Positions 35,345 through 48,295 of a stretch of DNA of 64,000 nt are shown piece after piece (positions within the stretch are counted from its first letter, which is position 1; the number at the start of each line of letters is the position of its first letter). Location of the stretch: assembly GCA_944472155.2 (NCBI GenBank), contig OX235272.1, positions 12,942,354-13,006,353 on the forward strand, in the 5' to 3' direction. A model generated the notes under the pieces. It did no database searches and had not been told where the DNA came from. It saw only the letters and a list, made by a program, of their open reading frames with translations. Source of the DNA: Trichobilharzia szidati (taxonomy: Eukaryota > Platyhelminthes > Trematoda > Strigeidida > Schistosomatidae). A program made the position numbers and the translations under genes.

Positions 35345-37148
35345 ATTAATAATAATAATTTGCTTTATTCCAGAAACAGTACTAGTGGTACAGTGTGGAA
35401 TTTTCAGCACATATCTACAATATTTGCATCTAATTTTATCCAGCGTTTAAAAGGAGTATTTCAAAAAATAAATATAAAGACACCAACAGCAAAAAAGCAA
35501 GATTAAAAGCACAAAATAACTAAAAAAATTCGAAAACATACCAAGAAGTAGAAAGGAAAATAAACAGCATATAATAATATCTCAGTATTGGGTAGTGGAA
35601 GCTATGATATGATTATGCATGGTGACAGTAAAGCTATAGTCATACAAGAAGTTATGAAATGATATAAAAGAATGTTTATCGCCAAGATGGTCAGTTAATT
35701 TGGTTGAAACCAACACTAAACAATCATAAAATAACATTTCAGAGTTGTTGTTTTGTTTTTTATTGTCAGGTCTAATGCGGTGTTTGTAGTGGTAGTGTGA
35801 GTAATCCTGCATAATACAAAATTTTGAGATGATAATGGCGTTCACAACCAATGATTATCAGTTGGCATTGCTGAATAAAAAGAAACAACAACCACAAAAA
35901 CTAATAATTACAGGATGGCTAATGACAGGACAATTTTGTAATACTCATAGTGCTAATAGAGTCGGAACCAGTAGATACACAAGAAAGAATAGACTAAAGT
36001 ACAAAAAAGTAAACCAATGTTAATAATTTAGGTAGCTATGTATGTTTGAAGAAGGAGTTCACTATAGAATACAAAATAAGAGAGAAATAACAGAGCCTAA
36101 AATTATGTTATTAACAACAAAGCAAATCATGGGTTTCACGCTTAACATTGTCTCTGTCACTTACAACACGGGCCAAATATGGTATCGTTGAGTTCCTGTA
36201 CTTGGTTGTACGAGCATAGATTATTTTATACTGATTTCTGGTTCTACTTGATGAGATGCAAGGCGAGAGTTGGGAATAGAGAGGGTGTTGGGGGTCGGAG
36301 AATATGGTTTTAGACCATTTTTCGCATCTATTCAGATGCCTTTCAACTAATGTAGTAACGAGCTGACTGAGTTTTACATCACTAGTCCTACTAACTACCT
36401 TGAACATCCTTCTCAGGATGGTATAGTCCTTTTTCAATAGACCAGGAAAGACTAATGGGGAGCAGTAAAGTAGAATAGGTAAGATACGAGAGTTGACAAA
36501 TTGTGAGAGTAGAGGTTGGGTGATTCCAGATTGTCTTAGTTTCTTAATGTAGTATGTAAGACAGAACAATTTCTTAGAAATCGTTAGGATATGAGATGTC
36601 CAAGTAATGTGGGAAGATAGAACTAGACCGAGGTATTTTGCATTAGACTTAGTTTCAATTTTAGTCCCCTCAATGCAACAGGCTTCATGAGTACTTACTA
36701 GTGTTTGTAGATCTCGTTCATGCCTAGTGGGAGAAGTCAATATTCTGGCATTTTGAGGGATTCAGTACAAGACCATTTAGTTCAGACCACTGACTGATGT
36801 CCAACAGGAAGCTATTTAATTTGAAACAGTCTGACTGAGACTTAATGGGAAACCATACAGACAGGTCATCTGCATATTTGACGAAGTTGATTTCGTCTGA
36901 AAGAGGTAAATCATGTAGGAAGAAGGAAAAGAGAAACGGAGAGAGAACAGCACCCTGAGGAACTCCAGCTTCAGCAAGCAAAGGAGAGGAAGATACACCA
37001 TTATATACCGTGTGCTGCATCCTCTTAGAGTAGTAAGAGTGTAGCCAGTTGATAGTCCAGGACTCAGGTTGTGTAAGGCTAAGCTTGTTTAACAATAGGC
37101 CTCTAGGTACAGAGTTGAAAGCAGGTGTATAATCAAGGAAGTGTAAAA
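35345..37148 (-). mobile_element. CR1-like LINE, RT and 3' end
   Basis: Minus strand. Palm and thumb in two frames, 37095-36724 and 36740-36111: WTINWLHSYYSKRMQHTVYN, VPQGAVLSPFLFSFFLHDLP, VKYADDLSV, LNPSKCQ, ILPILLYCSPLVFPGL. YADD is intact; one frameshift near 36730. The 3' end reads GCTGAAAATTCCACAC then AAATTATTATTATTA. 5' truncated. Confidence 0.85.
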
Positions 37149-37885
37149 ACGTTGGCGGTTAAATGGGTTAGTTAGTTACTTGACATCTGGCTGAGAGCCA
37201 CAGAATGTGTATGGGCTAATTATACCATCTCTAATTGCATAGGTTGAAGCTATATTTGATTCCAAAACTTGTTGACTAAAAGTCTGGTGCTTAGGCTGAC
37301 TAGTCTAGGCTTCACGATAATTGAATTGGAGTAACTACGCTCAGTATAGCGCTGTGTCGAATGCCAATAAAGACGATTATTTTTCAGAGGAAAGTAATGC
37401 TTACTTTAATTAGCGTATTGTTATTTTTATCCAGGATACCAGCAGTTTTGAAGTTGGAAATTATCAAGGTGAAAGATTTGAAATTGCTAGCGGACTTTGC
37501 ATTCTGTTTCCCTTTTTTAGCTGTTATAATAAGGTGGGCAATAATTAAGTTAGGTGTAGAGTGTTTGGTAATGAGGGGCTGTCAGTCGATGAGGTTGTGG
37601 AGCTACATCGATCGATCGAGATGACGAGGGTATATGTTACTCATGCCAAGCCATTACTCATCTCTTCTAGCAAGGTTAGTCGAAATAGGATTAGATTGCA
37701 AAAGAGTAACCGCGATGAAAAGTTAAAATCTGGCATCAATCTGTGAAGCCTTTGACATTTGGTTTGAACTGTGTAGGGTGGTTTAGGCTGCCTCACTTTG
37801 TTCTTTGGGAGGCTAGGAACTAAAATAGCTTAAGCTGGTTGGTTGACATGTCTGAAAAACCGTTGTCAGAAATGCAGATGAACTG
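37149..37885. other. intergenic, no recognised feature
   Basis: Open frames at 37361-37746 overlap in different frames and have no recognisable homology or splice context. Confidence 0.4.
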
Positions 37886-37904
37886 ATTCTTTATGGACTA
37901 AGAA

Positions 37905-39070
37905 CAAATTAGTTCAGCGAAGAGTCTCTTTTTTTGGCGAATTCATTCACTTAGCTGTACAGTCGCAAATATATACAATTATTTTGTGTGTGTGTGTGTG
38001 TGTACATTAGGTTTGTCAGAATCAAAATAACAGTTAGTGTGGGTTGTTGATTATATCATCAAAATAATAAAGAAATTAAAATGTGTGATTAACAACCAAA
38101 GTTGTAACTAAGTGGGGTGAAGATTGGTAAAATGTGAGTAGGGTTACGTAATATAGACATGTTTAGAAAGATTAGATGTTGGTGAAGGAGTATGGAGACA
38201 ATTATGAAAATAAACTAGGTAATAGGTGAAAAGATTGAATGGGTTAGTTACTACAAATTATTATACGAAGATTGCAAAACAAAAATTTGATAACAAAATG
38301 TTGATGACAGATAAACTTGAAATTAAACCCACGGTAATAGGAGGGGGTGGAGAAGTTTCTTCTGTGTGCATAACTCAGGCTTTTCTATCCAAATCGCTAA
38401 GGCTTCGGCATTACAAAGTATACTGAAGCTTGTCGATTTTGGAAGGCTTCTTTTAACTTTACAGATGACTTTGAACGACTTATTCTTGCAAATCGAATGA
38501 CCAGTGTTGAGTATATGCTCAATAATGGCGCTCCTTATTGCTCCGTTGTTACCTTTCCGTACCCAGGCGGGATAGTGTTCTTGAACTCTTTTAGATAAAA
38601 CTCGCATTGAACGACCTATATACCTCGCTCCGCAAGAGCAGCTGAATTGGTAGATACACATGGAAGTGGTCAAATGCGATAGTTTATCTTTAGAGTAGTT
38701 GAAGAACAATGGCCGGGAGGAAAATGTCAGTCGTAGTGTGGCAGCGAAGAATGTCCTTCTGAGAGCAGTAGATATCCTCTTCTACAAGGTGTCAGCTAGA
38801 AGGTCACCTTTGAAGGGTACATTCATGTAGACCATCTTCTTCTGCACTGTAATGGGTTGTTCTTTGTGAGTCTTAGGCTTAATATGCCTGTCTATAAAAC
38901 GGGGTGGGTAGCCATTCTCGAGCAGTGTCTTCCTTAATAGGGCGATCTCTTCTTCTATTGATTCAGGACTACAGATTTTTCGGATTCTAGTCGCCAGAGA
39001 TATTATCGAGTTTCGCTTGCGACTAATTGGTACCCAACTGCAGAAGTTTGTCAACTGACCGTTCCATGTA
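37905..39070 (-). mobile_element. Penelope-like element, family C
   Basis: Minus strand: 39054-38782 (CSWVPISRKRNSIISLATRI, ENGYPPRFIDRHI, YMNVPFKGDLLADTL), then a GIY-YIG frame 38709-38323 (IYQFSCSCGARYIGRSMRVL, AEALAIWIEKPELCTQK), separated by a frame break near 38760. The terminal repeat at 37916-37985 pairs in reverse with plus-strand sequence at 62585-62650. Confidence 0.8.
37982..38004. repeat. TG dinucleotide microsatellite
   Basis: About ten consecutive TG units next to the end of the PLE that follows. Confidence 0.85.
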
Positions 39071-39287
39071 GGTTTTCTGTGTACTGATCTTTATGGACTC
39101 TCAAATCCACTTAATCCTCACTATTCTCCGTGCAATTATTCTTTATCCCATACCTCTCAGTTTATTGAAAGCTCTTTTGCATTTCCTCTTTTCTCTAACT
39201 TGTACGAAATGTGTGGTATACATTTGCGTGAAATTCCATGTTGAAAATTTTATTCATTTCGGATGTGATAATTCAGATTTGATTTTA

Positions 39288-39524
39288 TTCCTTCACGTTC
39301 CCAATGGAATATAGAGCTTCAAGATACAGGCCTGAAGTTTCTGTAGCAGTGGTGATTATTTTTACGGGATGGGGTTGCTAACCTGCCTCATGCCCAACCT
39401 TCCCTCTTTACCAGTCTTACTACTGGCTTAGAGAGAGGTAAGGAAGTGCTTTAGCCGGGCATCGAACGCCGGACCACCTGACAGGGGTCGGTGAGCACTA
39501 TACCGCTGTACCTCCGACGCACAG
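39288..39524 (-). repeat. tRNA-derived SINE type 1, diverged
   Basis: Minus orientation: 3' end GAAGCTCTATATTCCATTGG, body with GATGGGGTTGCTAAC complement, and a degenerate head (GCGTCGGAGGTACAGCGG, B box GTTCGATGCCC). Confidence 0.7.
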
Positions 39525-39816
39525 ATAATTCAGGTCACTAAATATATCTTTATGATGGCAACATTTATTCCCTGATATTAATTTGAAACTAGCAGCCGAA
39601 AGTTAATAAAGGAGGATTTAGTAAATTTATTCAATTTTGGTAGAACTCTTCAACTGGATACTTTATATATAGGAATATAAAATTAAGGTAGAATGCATTG
39701 CGGTCCAGTTACGTCACGTGAATAAAGAATTAGTTATCAGTGAATAAAACAACTTGAATATATCAGAAATTTCGAACTAAGAAATATAGACAGTGATAGT
39801 AGTAGTAGTAACAATA

Positions 39817-41745
39817 ATAATAATCTACTTTATTCGAAAAACAGTACTCAGCATTTGTCGCAATATTGCATCTGATTTACTTAAAATATAAATAAAATTA
39901 AAAATTAAAACAAAATTAACCAGAGGAATTTGTCCACATTTACGACATAAAGTCAAAAATATTAGAAGTACGAATAGAGATTATTAAATATACTACTAAT
40001 AATAATAATTAATAATAACAGTGAGTTTGTTTCACACGGTATTGCTGATTCAGTTTGGAAACTTTAGCATGTTATAGATTATTGGATCTAATGTTCTCTT
40101 GATATAGTACGGTGAGGGGAAATACAAAACTAACAGTTATAACACAGCTTAAATTATGTCCACACTTATGAAAAAAAATAAACAAAACGAAAAAATTGAG
40201 AGGATTATAAATATAAGAAATACAACAACAATAAAGTTTGATGCTTTAAGGGTGAAGGAAATGGTTTATTTAGTGATGCAAAGAAGGTTAGTTAGTTCAT
40301 GTCTGACACTAGTTTCATCACATAAAGTATGTGGTAAATATGGTATAGAGGAATTTTTATACTTAGACATACGTGCATAAAGTCTTCTGAAAAGACTTCT
40401 TTTTTATCTGAGGAGACACAAGGTTGGAGCTGCGGGTAGAGTGGGTGCTCAGAGTCTGACAAAATTCCTTTAGCGAATTTGTTGCATGACATCAAGTGCC
40501 TATCAGTGACGATGTCAACGATATGGCCCAATGGGATAGCACTCGTTCTACTGACAGTCTTCAGAGTTCTACGAAGTATGACATAGTCTTCTTTAAGCGA
40601 TCCAAGAAGAATAGGTAAGACACACGAGTTGAAAAACTGTAAGAGGAGTGGTTGGGTTATGCATGAGTGCCTTAACTTCTTCATGTAAAAAGCCAAACGA
40701 AATTTTCTCTTAGAAATGGCTAAGACATGGGAATACCAGGATGGGTCAGTAAAAAGAAATAATCCAAGATACTTAACTTCAGACTTGGTTTCTATATCCC
40801 CAATATCATCAATTTTGCAAGGGTCATAGGAACCAGCGGCTTCATTTAACTTTCCTTTACATCAGAAACTGGAGCTGACAGTCTGACATTTGGAAGGATT
40901 TAGTTTAAGGCCGCCAGACAAAGACCATTTACTAATTCCTGATAGAAAGTTGTTAATCTTAATGCAGTCAAGCTGAGAGTTAACAGACATTGAAATAGTT
41001 AGATCATCGGCATACTCAACAAAGTTCATTTCATCAGAGTGAGGTAAGTCGTACAAGGAGAAAGAAAACAGAAAAGGAGAAAGAACAGCGCCTTGAGGGA
41101 CACCAGCCTCAGTAAGCAACAAAGTGGACGACTTTCCCTGACATACAGTGTATTGCTTTCTTCCTGAGAAATGAGAATGGAGCCATTTGACAACCCAACA
41201 GTCAGTTTGAGTTTCAGCAAGCTTGTTTAGTAAAATGTCCCTAGGTACTGAGTCGAAAGCAGATGTGTAATCTAGGAAGGTGCAGCGAACAAATTTAGCC
41301 TCTTTGTCTAAGCTGGAGACAATGTTATGATACAAGACTGCAGCTACATCTAAAGTACTTCTACTGTGTTTGTAGGCGAATTGTTTGGGATCGTTAAAGG
41401 CTTTAAGTGAAGGTTGAAGATTAAGTAAGAGCAATTTTTCCATAGCTTTCAGAAAAGGGGAAGTAATAGCAATGGGTTTAAATTTAAAACATGTTGCAGT
41501 AGACGACTTAGGTATACGTACAGTTTTAATTTCTTTCCAAACGGCTGACACGACATTTTCGGAAAAAGATTCGTTAAATATGTCCATGAGAGAATAACAC
41601 AGGATATCTGCACACTTTTTAAGAATAACACTAGGCAAACCATCTGGTCGCAGGCTACAAGAACGGGTTCATAGACTGGAGACATTTTAGAACATCATTT
41701 GTACTGAAACCAGGGAAGCAGGTTTCATTAACACTGCAACACCAT
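39817..41745 (-). mobile_element. CR1-like LINE, longest RT frame
   Basis: Minus strand. Frame 41638-40862 (258 codons): FKPIAITSPFLKAMEKLLL, FAYKHSRSTLDVAAVLYH, FLDYTSAFDSVPRDILLNKL, AGVPQGAVLSPFLFSF, FVEYADDLTISM, GLKLNPSKCQ. Finger and palm motifs including YADD are intact. The thumb continues at 40696-40292. 3' end near 39817 (TTCGAATAAAGTAGATT then TTATTATTATTG). 5' truncated; endonuclease absent. Confidence 0.88.
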
Positions 41746-42234
41746 CAACCTAACTTTATGATTACTGTCAAACTACTGTGATTTAAATCGGTTTACAGCC
41801 TGCTATTCCTGACCAATATACCTTGCCTGACTTTCCGAAATTCAGCGCAAGGTTATGCATAATACTGACTTGCGTATATCATAGGGTGTTTTTTATTGTG
41901 AACTACTGTCAATAATCTAACACTCAGAATATTCGAGTCAGCAGCCAATTCTACTAAACATAAAAATATTTGGAAATCATTTTAAAACTGACAAAAGCTA
42001 CTTAAGATGAAAATATGAGTCGAATCCCATGTTTCTTTCTGTTATTCCAGTGTCAACGATATATAATAGGCTGACATAATAGTCTCAGTGTAAAGAAATG
42101 CATATGCAAGCAGATGTAGCGCATCGAAACCCAGTTTCTGCCTGATTATTATCATTCGTCATTAGAATGAATTAATCTGATTCGAATGTTGTACAAAGAC
42201 AGTCTAACTCAAGCACTAATTCTTTTTACTTTTC
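41746..42234. other. intergenic, no recognised feature
   Basis: Unassigned sequence between the CR1-like element and a SINE scrap. Confidence 0.4.
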
Positions 42235-42372
42235 TCATTCCTTTGCATTTCGAGTGGAAAATAGCACCTCAAGCTTTGAAGTTCCGATAGAAGCGATACT
42301 TTTGCTTTTACGGCATAAAGGGCTCATTATCTTATGACCGCCCTTCCTTCTTGTCCAGGCTGACTTTCGACC
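42235..42372 (-). repeat. degenerate SINE type 1 tail
   Basis: Minus orientation: AGGTGCTATTTTCCACTCG and a body parallel to type 1; the head is missing. Confidence 0.45.
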
Positions 42373-42392
42373 AGTAGAATAAACAAGATATA

Positions 42393-43428
42393 AGATTGTA
42401 TCATGGTGCATCCCAAGTAATCCACAACGGGAAACTCACAGATGCCTTCGAAGAAGTGAAGACGGGAGTAAGACAAGCTGGCTGCCTACTATCTCCAGGG
42501 ACTTTTCTGATTGCAGTAGATTGGATAATGTGACAGACTGCGATGGGCAATGAAGAAACAGGCATAAAATGGACTCACACAAAATACTTGGAGGATCTGG
42601 AATTCGCCGATTATCTATATCTGATTTCTCACAAACTGGAAGATATGCAAGCGCAAAGCAACAAGTTGGCAGAAGAAGTATCCAGGGAAGATAAGACTTC
42701 AGGCTGACATAGAGAAAACAGAGGTGATGAAGATTCATGGGCAACACCACAAACAACAACAGACAACAATCAGCCAGCATAAATGGGAGAAACCTGAAAG
42801 AAACAACCTCCTTCACCAACCGACCTACCTGGGAAGCATCGTTTCAACTACAGGCGAAAGGAACTGACGAAGATATCATAGAAAGAATCGGGTAAGTATG
42901 AAAAGCTTTCACTACTCTCAAGTCTGTGTGGAGGAGATCAGCAGCGCTCAGCATCAAAAATAAGGTCCGGATTTTCAACTCCAGTGTGAAGTGAGTCAGT
43001 GCTACTCACTATACAGATCAGAGACTTGCACTGCACCTCATAAAGAGCACCTCAAACGAACTACAGACCTTTATTAACAGCTGTCTTCGGCCAATACCAC
43101 TCAAGATCAGATGGCCAGCCAGAAAAGATCAGTAATACGGACCTGTGGGGGCAATCCAACTCAGCAGGAACCGATTGTGAAAGAAATATGCAGGGTGAAA
43201 TGGAGATGGATTGGCCATAGTCTGAGGAAACCAACCATCAAGTGACATCCCTAGACAGGCCATTGCTGGAGTGCAATTGTGACTTGGAGGAGGTGATGTG
43301 AAGGGGAGATGAAAGTGTGTGGTCAGACTCGGAGCCAGGTGAAGACTCTAGCAGAGAACCGAACGCAATGGAGACTTGGAGCTGAAGCCCTATGTTCCTC
43401 TTGAAGTTAAAGGAAACAATAATAATAA
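42393..43428 (+). mobile_element. RTE-clade LINE, subfamily 2, 3' half
   Basis: Plus strand: CQVIHNGKLTDAFEE, GVRQ-like, LEFADYLYLISHKLEDMQA (FADD changed to FADY), connector, then GAAGCCCTATGTTCCTCTTG and TTAAAGGAAACAATAATAA. Many frameshifts. Confidence 0.8.
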
Positions 43429-43429
43429 G

Positions 43430-43805
43430 ATTGAGTCAACAGGAGGTTGAACCCGCACCACCTGTGTTCCTGACGGGCACTGGCCTATTGGATCAGCGAT
43501 GCCCTAATCATTTCATTCTGGGAAATATATTTATTCTCAAGTGCCTAGTTTGCAGGGATTTGGTTGGTTACAGGTTTAATCATGAGCTGACATCAGTTAG
43601 AGAACCATTGGGAAACCTGCAGGGAGTACTGGAACTCTTCATCTCAGTGTGCACCGAGAAGAGTTTCAACCCAGGACCTTCAGGTTACAATCCGATCTCG
43701 GGACCATTCAGCCACTAGGACCCGACCCGACACATCCGTCCATGAATTCCAACGTCTGTCAACTCGGGATATGTAGCGTAACCTCCGGTCAACGTCACTG
43801 ACAAG
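43430..43805 (-). repeat. SM-alpha-like SINE and tRNA-like scrap
   Basis: 43430-43500 holds a B-box-like GGGTTCAACCTCC on the minus strand. 43555-43805 is SM-alpha-like (TAACCTGAAGGTCCTGGG, ACTGAGATGAAGAGTTCC, end CATGATTAAACC), but the segment between GAAGAGT and CCAGTACTCCC is deleted, so the GAAA half is lost. Confidence 0.5.
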
Positions 43806-44284
43806 TAACCATCCTCTTACCTGACTTTCCGTTTCTATATATTTATTAATCTTAAGTCAACTAAACATTTGCATAACTGCCATTGCTATAGATGACAGCA
43901 ACGAAGAAATAATATAGTAGACTTAGAGTAGCCACATTTTCTTTTTTATAAAAAGAAAACTTAGATTAACGTAATTAATTTTATGCATTCTGTAATTTCT
44001 AAAAGTGTCCCTCTTTCTTTAGATACAATTTGTTCCTTATCTTTTAGTATTCCCAGGGGTCATGCATAAATTATCAGGGAGTGGAACAATTTAATAAAGA
44101 CTATGTCAAAAAATTTGTTCATAATTATTTATAAGTGAAAGTGGATACTAAATTAAATTGTTCTCCTACTAAAAATACATACTGTAGTCTCAACATCTTG
44201 GTTTCTATGGACTTAGCTGCTAGAAAGGTTGTTGATTCATGAAAACTGAAATTCAGCTAACTATCGTTGAAACATCAAGTATTA
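43806..44284. other. intergenic, no recognised feature
   Basis: AT-rich, unassigned. Confidence 0.4.
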
Positions 44285-45113
44285 TTATATTATTATTATT
44301 GTTTCCTTTAATTCATACAGGAACATAGGGATTCAGCCACGCGTCTCCATTGCGTTCGCTTCTCTGCCAACGTTTTCACCTGGCTCCAAGTCTGCCCACA
44401 CGCTTTCATCTCCTCTTCACATGACCTCCTCCAATTCAGCCACCGTTGCGCTGAAGACAAAATTGCCGCTTCCCTTTCAGGTTCCACTCGAGCGATGGCT
44501 TGCCTTGTGATGTCACTTGATGGTTTGTTTCCACAGAGTATGGCCAGCCAATCCACCTGCATTTCTTCCTGCCTATTTCTTTCAAAATCGGTTCCTGCTG
44601 AGTTTGTTTCCTCCCACAGGTCCGTTTTGCTGATCTCTTCTGACCGGCCATCTGATCTTGAGTGGTATTGAGCGAAGACAACTAGCTGTTAATGAAGGTC
44701 TGTAGTTTGTTTGGTGTGCTTTTCATGACGCGCAGTGCAAGTCTCTGATCTGTATAGTGAGTAGCACTGACTCACTTCACATTGGAGTTGAAAATCCAGA
44801 CCTCATTTTTCATGCTGAATGCTTGAGACTTGAGAGTAATGAAAGCTTGTCTTGCTTTCCCGATCGTTGCTTTGATATCCTGATCAGTTCCGTGCGCCTG
44901 TAGTTGAAACGATGCTTCCCAGGTAGGTCGGTTGGTGAAGGGGGTTGTTTCTTTCAGGTTTCTCCCATTTATGCTGGCTGATTGTTGTCTGTTGTTGTTG
45001 TTGCTGTTGGTGGTGTTGTTCAGGAATCTTCATCACCTCTGTTTTCTCTTTGTTCACCTGAAGTGATGTCCTATCTTTGATGCTTCTTCAAAGATAGGAC
45101 TTCAGGTGAACAT
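44285..45113 (-). mobile_element. RTE-clade LINE, subfamily 2, with fold-back 5' end
   Basis: Minus strand; 3' end GAATCCCTATGTTCCTGTATG, then AATTAAAGGAAACAATAATAA at the left. Runs up to KTSLQVNKEKTEVMKI. At 45051-45113 the last 25-30 bases are repeated in inverted form, so the truncated 5' end is a hairpin. Confidence 0.8.
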
Positions 45114-45455
45114 ACAAGCATCAAAATCCATTTATTAAATTTTCATTCCCTCCATTTATTGATCATGGTGTTATTAGTCACTTTACTGGTGTTTCCTTTG
45201 TATTTACTCCCATCAATCAGAAATCACTTGTACACTCAACTGCCTTACTATATCAGTCAAAATTCTCAGTCAATCATACATCTAGGGTGTTTTTTACTTT
45301 GCTTAGCAGGTTTATTTGGATAGTTAGTTGATTTGGGTTTCAACGTCTCACCGTATTTATTTCTTCTCTTTGTTACGTAAACTTACTACATTCTCATTTC
45401 CTTCAAATTCTGAAGGTTTATACGTATAAATGAAGAAATATTTGAAACCAGTTTA
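45114..45455. other. intergenic, no recognised feature
   Basis: Unassigned AT-rich sequence. Confidence 0.4.
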
Positions 45456-45457
45456 GT

Positions 45458-47235
45458 TTATTAATATATGCGTAAAACTTGGGCACTGTGGTAGTCAGTA
45501 ATTCCATATTAGTTTGTTTATTAGATGTATCACACAGTCAGTGCAACAGTATTATTTACTGGATGACATTTCGAACAAAACTTATTGTTTATAATCTTAT
45601 CGATTGTAATCACATGACTTTGAAACTTGAGTTTTATAGTTTTCTTTGTTCTCTCATATTTGTCGTCACTGGGGTAGTAGGATTTTCCAAATATCCGGGT
45701 GGACAGGTGTTGAATCATTGTTATTACACATACTCTCTTCAGTTGATTCGATAGACAGAGCTTCTGTTATCAATCTCTCCCTTCACCCTGTGATATTAGA
45801 TTTTAAAACTGTCATCTTATCCCATCGATGATATTGTATGGTTGTGTGTAACTGCATGTAGTGAGTGGAATAGCTGAACTATTCTCTAGATTTCTTGTAT
45901 TATTCATGTTAACTAATCTAGATTTCGCTAGGTTTAAATACTCGGCTAGTCTGGCTGCCCCTGTTCTACTAGTTTGACCTATGTATTTGACCTGACAATC
46001 ATTGCAGGCAGAGTATTAGATAAACTAAATTGTTTTGTTTAACCGGCTCCACAGGATCGATCCTTTGACCGACAAAGCTTGTTTCTAATTGAGTTTGTGA
46101 TGGGTTTGAATGCCAGCCACTTTTATTCCTGCCTTGTTAAGAATTCTGCGTAAAGTGGTTTCGGAGGTTCCTTCCTTGTATGGAATTACTACTGATGATT
46201 TAGATTCCTTATTGTCGGTGTCGTCATTAATACTATTATTATTATCATTATTAATATCATTATTATTATTGTCACTATCGCTATCATCATTATTTATTTT
46301 ATTTTTACATTTCTTTACATATTTTCTGATTAATTTATCAGGGCAGTTATTAAGTTTCAAGGCTTCTTTTATGTGTATCAGTTCCTGTTTTAGATTTTCC
46401 TTCCTACTACTTAGTTTTTGTGCTCTGTCATTTAAGCTTTTCGCTAATCCTATTTTTACTGACATAGGATGGGATGATCGGAAGTCCAAATATCTGTTTG
46501 AATGTGTGGGTTTCCTGTAAACACTAGTGTTCAACTTCCCATCTTCTTTCCTCTTTCCGTTGCAATCTAACATTGGGAGCTCCCATTCCTGGATTTACAA
46601 TTCATAAGTGAATTGAATTGCTTCAACCTTCGAGTTGATGTGTACGAAAAACATATCTATATCTTGTGTTCTTATTACAGTGAATGTGTCATCTACATAA
46701 CTCCACCATACTTTTGGGGTGGGGGTGAACATTTCAATCTCTATGTTTTCCCACTTATCCATGAATATATCTGCTACAACTGGGGATATTGGTGATCCCA
46801 TGGCAACTCCCTGAGTTCGTTTGGATATTTTCCCTCGGAATTTAAATACTGTGGAAGTCAGGCATAGCTGTACTCCCAGCATTATGTCCTCAAGTGGCAC
46901 TTTTGTCCTAAGTTCGAGTTCTTGGTCAGAAATGAGTTCGTTTCTGACTGCCTCCATAGCCATATTTATTGGTATACGTGTGTATAAACTGAAAATGTCA
47001 AAACTAACCATTTTTTCTTCATTATCTAATTTTAAATTATCTAATCTGTGTTTTAGTTCATAAGAATTAGTTAGTCTAGATTTCGAGTGGATTTTTAGGG
47101 GATTTAATACCATGGCTAAATATTTAGATAATTCATAAGTAGGTTAATTTCTAAAATCAACTATAGGCCTAATAGGGTATCCTGCTACTACTGATGATTT
47201 AGAGTCCTTATTGTTGGTGTCGTCATTGAGTTTAG
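45458..47235 (-). mobile_element. Penelope-like element, family A, longest RT
   Basis: Minus strand. Frame 47113-46595: MVSFDIFSLYTRIPINMAME, GVAMGSPISPVVADIFMDKW, YVDDTFTVIRT. A frame break, then 46573-46085: YRKPTHSNRYLDFRSSH, a 30-residue Asn/Asp-rich stretch, VIPYKEGTSETTLRRIL. Then a GIY-YIG region near 46010-45890 (CNDCQVKYIGQTSRTG) in another frame. The 3' end near 45458 matches the ends of the copy at 55135-56405. Catalytic YVDD intact but three frames, so probably dead. Confidence 0.85.
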
Positions 47236-48295
47236 TTTAGCCATTTTAACCTAAACAGAAAGATCTTAGTCACTACTGGATGAGTTAACATAGTAGACTG
47301 TTTGGCATGCTATTTATTGGTGACTTAATATTTCTATTTATTTTTGTTTCTAGTTCATATAAATATTCTCTGTGATGAAAAAGCTTTGGTAGCTGGAATT
47401 TATCGTACACCTTAACCCTCCTCTCTTTATGCTGCCTTCAGGATCTCGTTGCGAATTCACCTTTAACTTACATCAATAAAACAGAAATGAAGATAATTTG
47501 ACATTTTCAATAAAGTATTTACAAAAAAGGCGAATTCTTTGCTTTAAGCGTTTCATTGTATTACAGAATTAAACTGAAACTGTTGCCAGGATTAAAGTAA
47601 CTTTTTTAAAGGCAAAATTGCACAATTGGTTCAATACTCTCCCAAGTTATGTCAGCTGTAATTGGTGTCCATCTATACTTCGTGCATGTGTGACACTTTT
47701 TTGCAACATTTTTGTAAGCACTGCATTAGCGTGAAGCAAGCGGAAGAAAGTGTAAAATTATTTGAAGGTTTGCTGCCTTTCGGAATGAAAGAATGGGTGC
47801 CATTGATACACATACAATATACATATATAATAATTAGTAATTACTACTTTTACTACTGTAAAAACTGGATTCATAACTCATAACTTCAGGAGAATCCTCT
47901 TGTTTCTTTATGTAATCTCTGAAATATGTACGAAAATATGAAGTGAAAGGTTTCGTGTTTTTAAAACATTTTTAGACAGAAACAAACTATCTACTTATGA
48001 GTAGCTCAACAAAACAAGGTAAATAATTTGTGAAGTGACTGTTTTCTTAACAGTAAACAGTGAATGTGGAATTTTTTATCCAGAAATAAAATAAAATATG
48101 AATTATACCCAAACAGTTAGTAAGAATTCTACAACTCATGCTTAACAACTAATCAGTGGCGGGGATCACAAAATAAACAGCTTGGTAATCTGTAACAGGT
48201 TGAAACATTCAGTATAGTCAGTATGAGTTTGATATTGAGTCTCAAACTTCTTTCCTTCAGGTAAAGAAATAAACTTTTCAAAGGTCGAATAGTTG
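47236..48295. other. intergenic, no recognised feature
   Basis: AT-rich; the 73-codon frame at 47662-47883 has no recognisable homology. Confidence 0.4.

Noticed and set aside
37361..37746. Two overlapping frames with hydrophobic stretches
   Set aside because: They overlap in different frames with no homology; chance frames in intergenic sequence.
40862..41638. 258-codon frame as a host gene
   Set aside because: It carries CR1-type reverse transcriptase motifs (VPQGAVLSPF, YADD) and is followed by a LINE 3' end.
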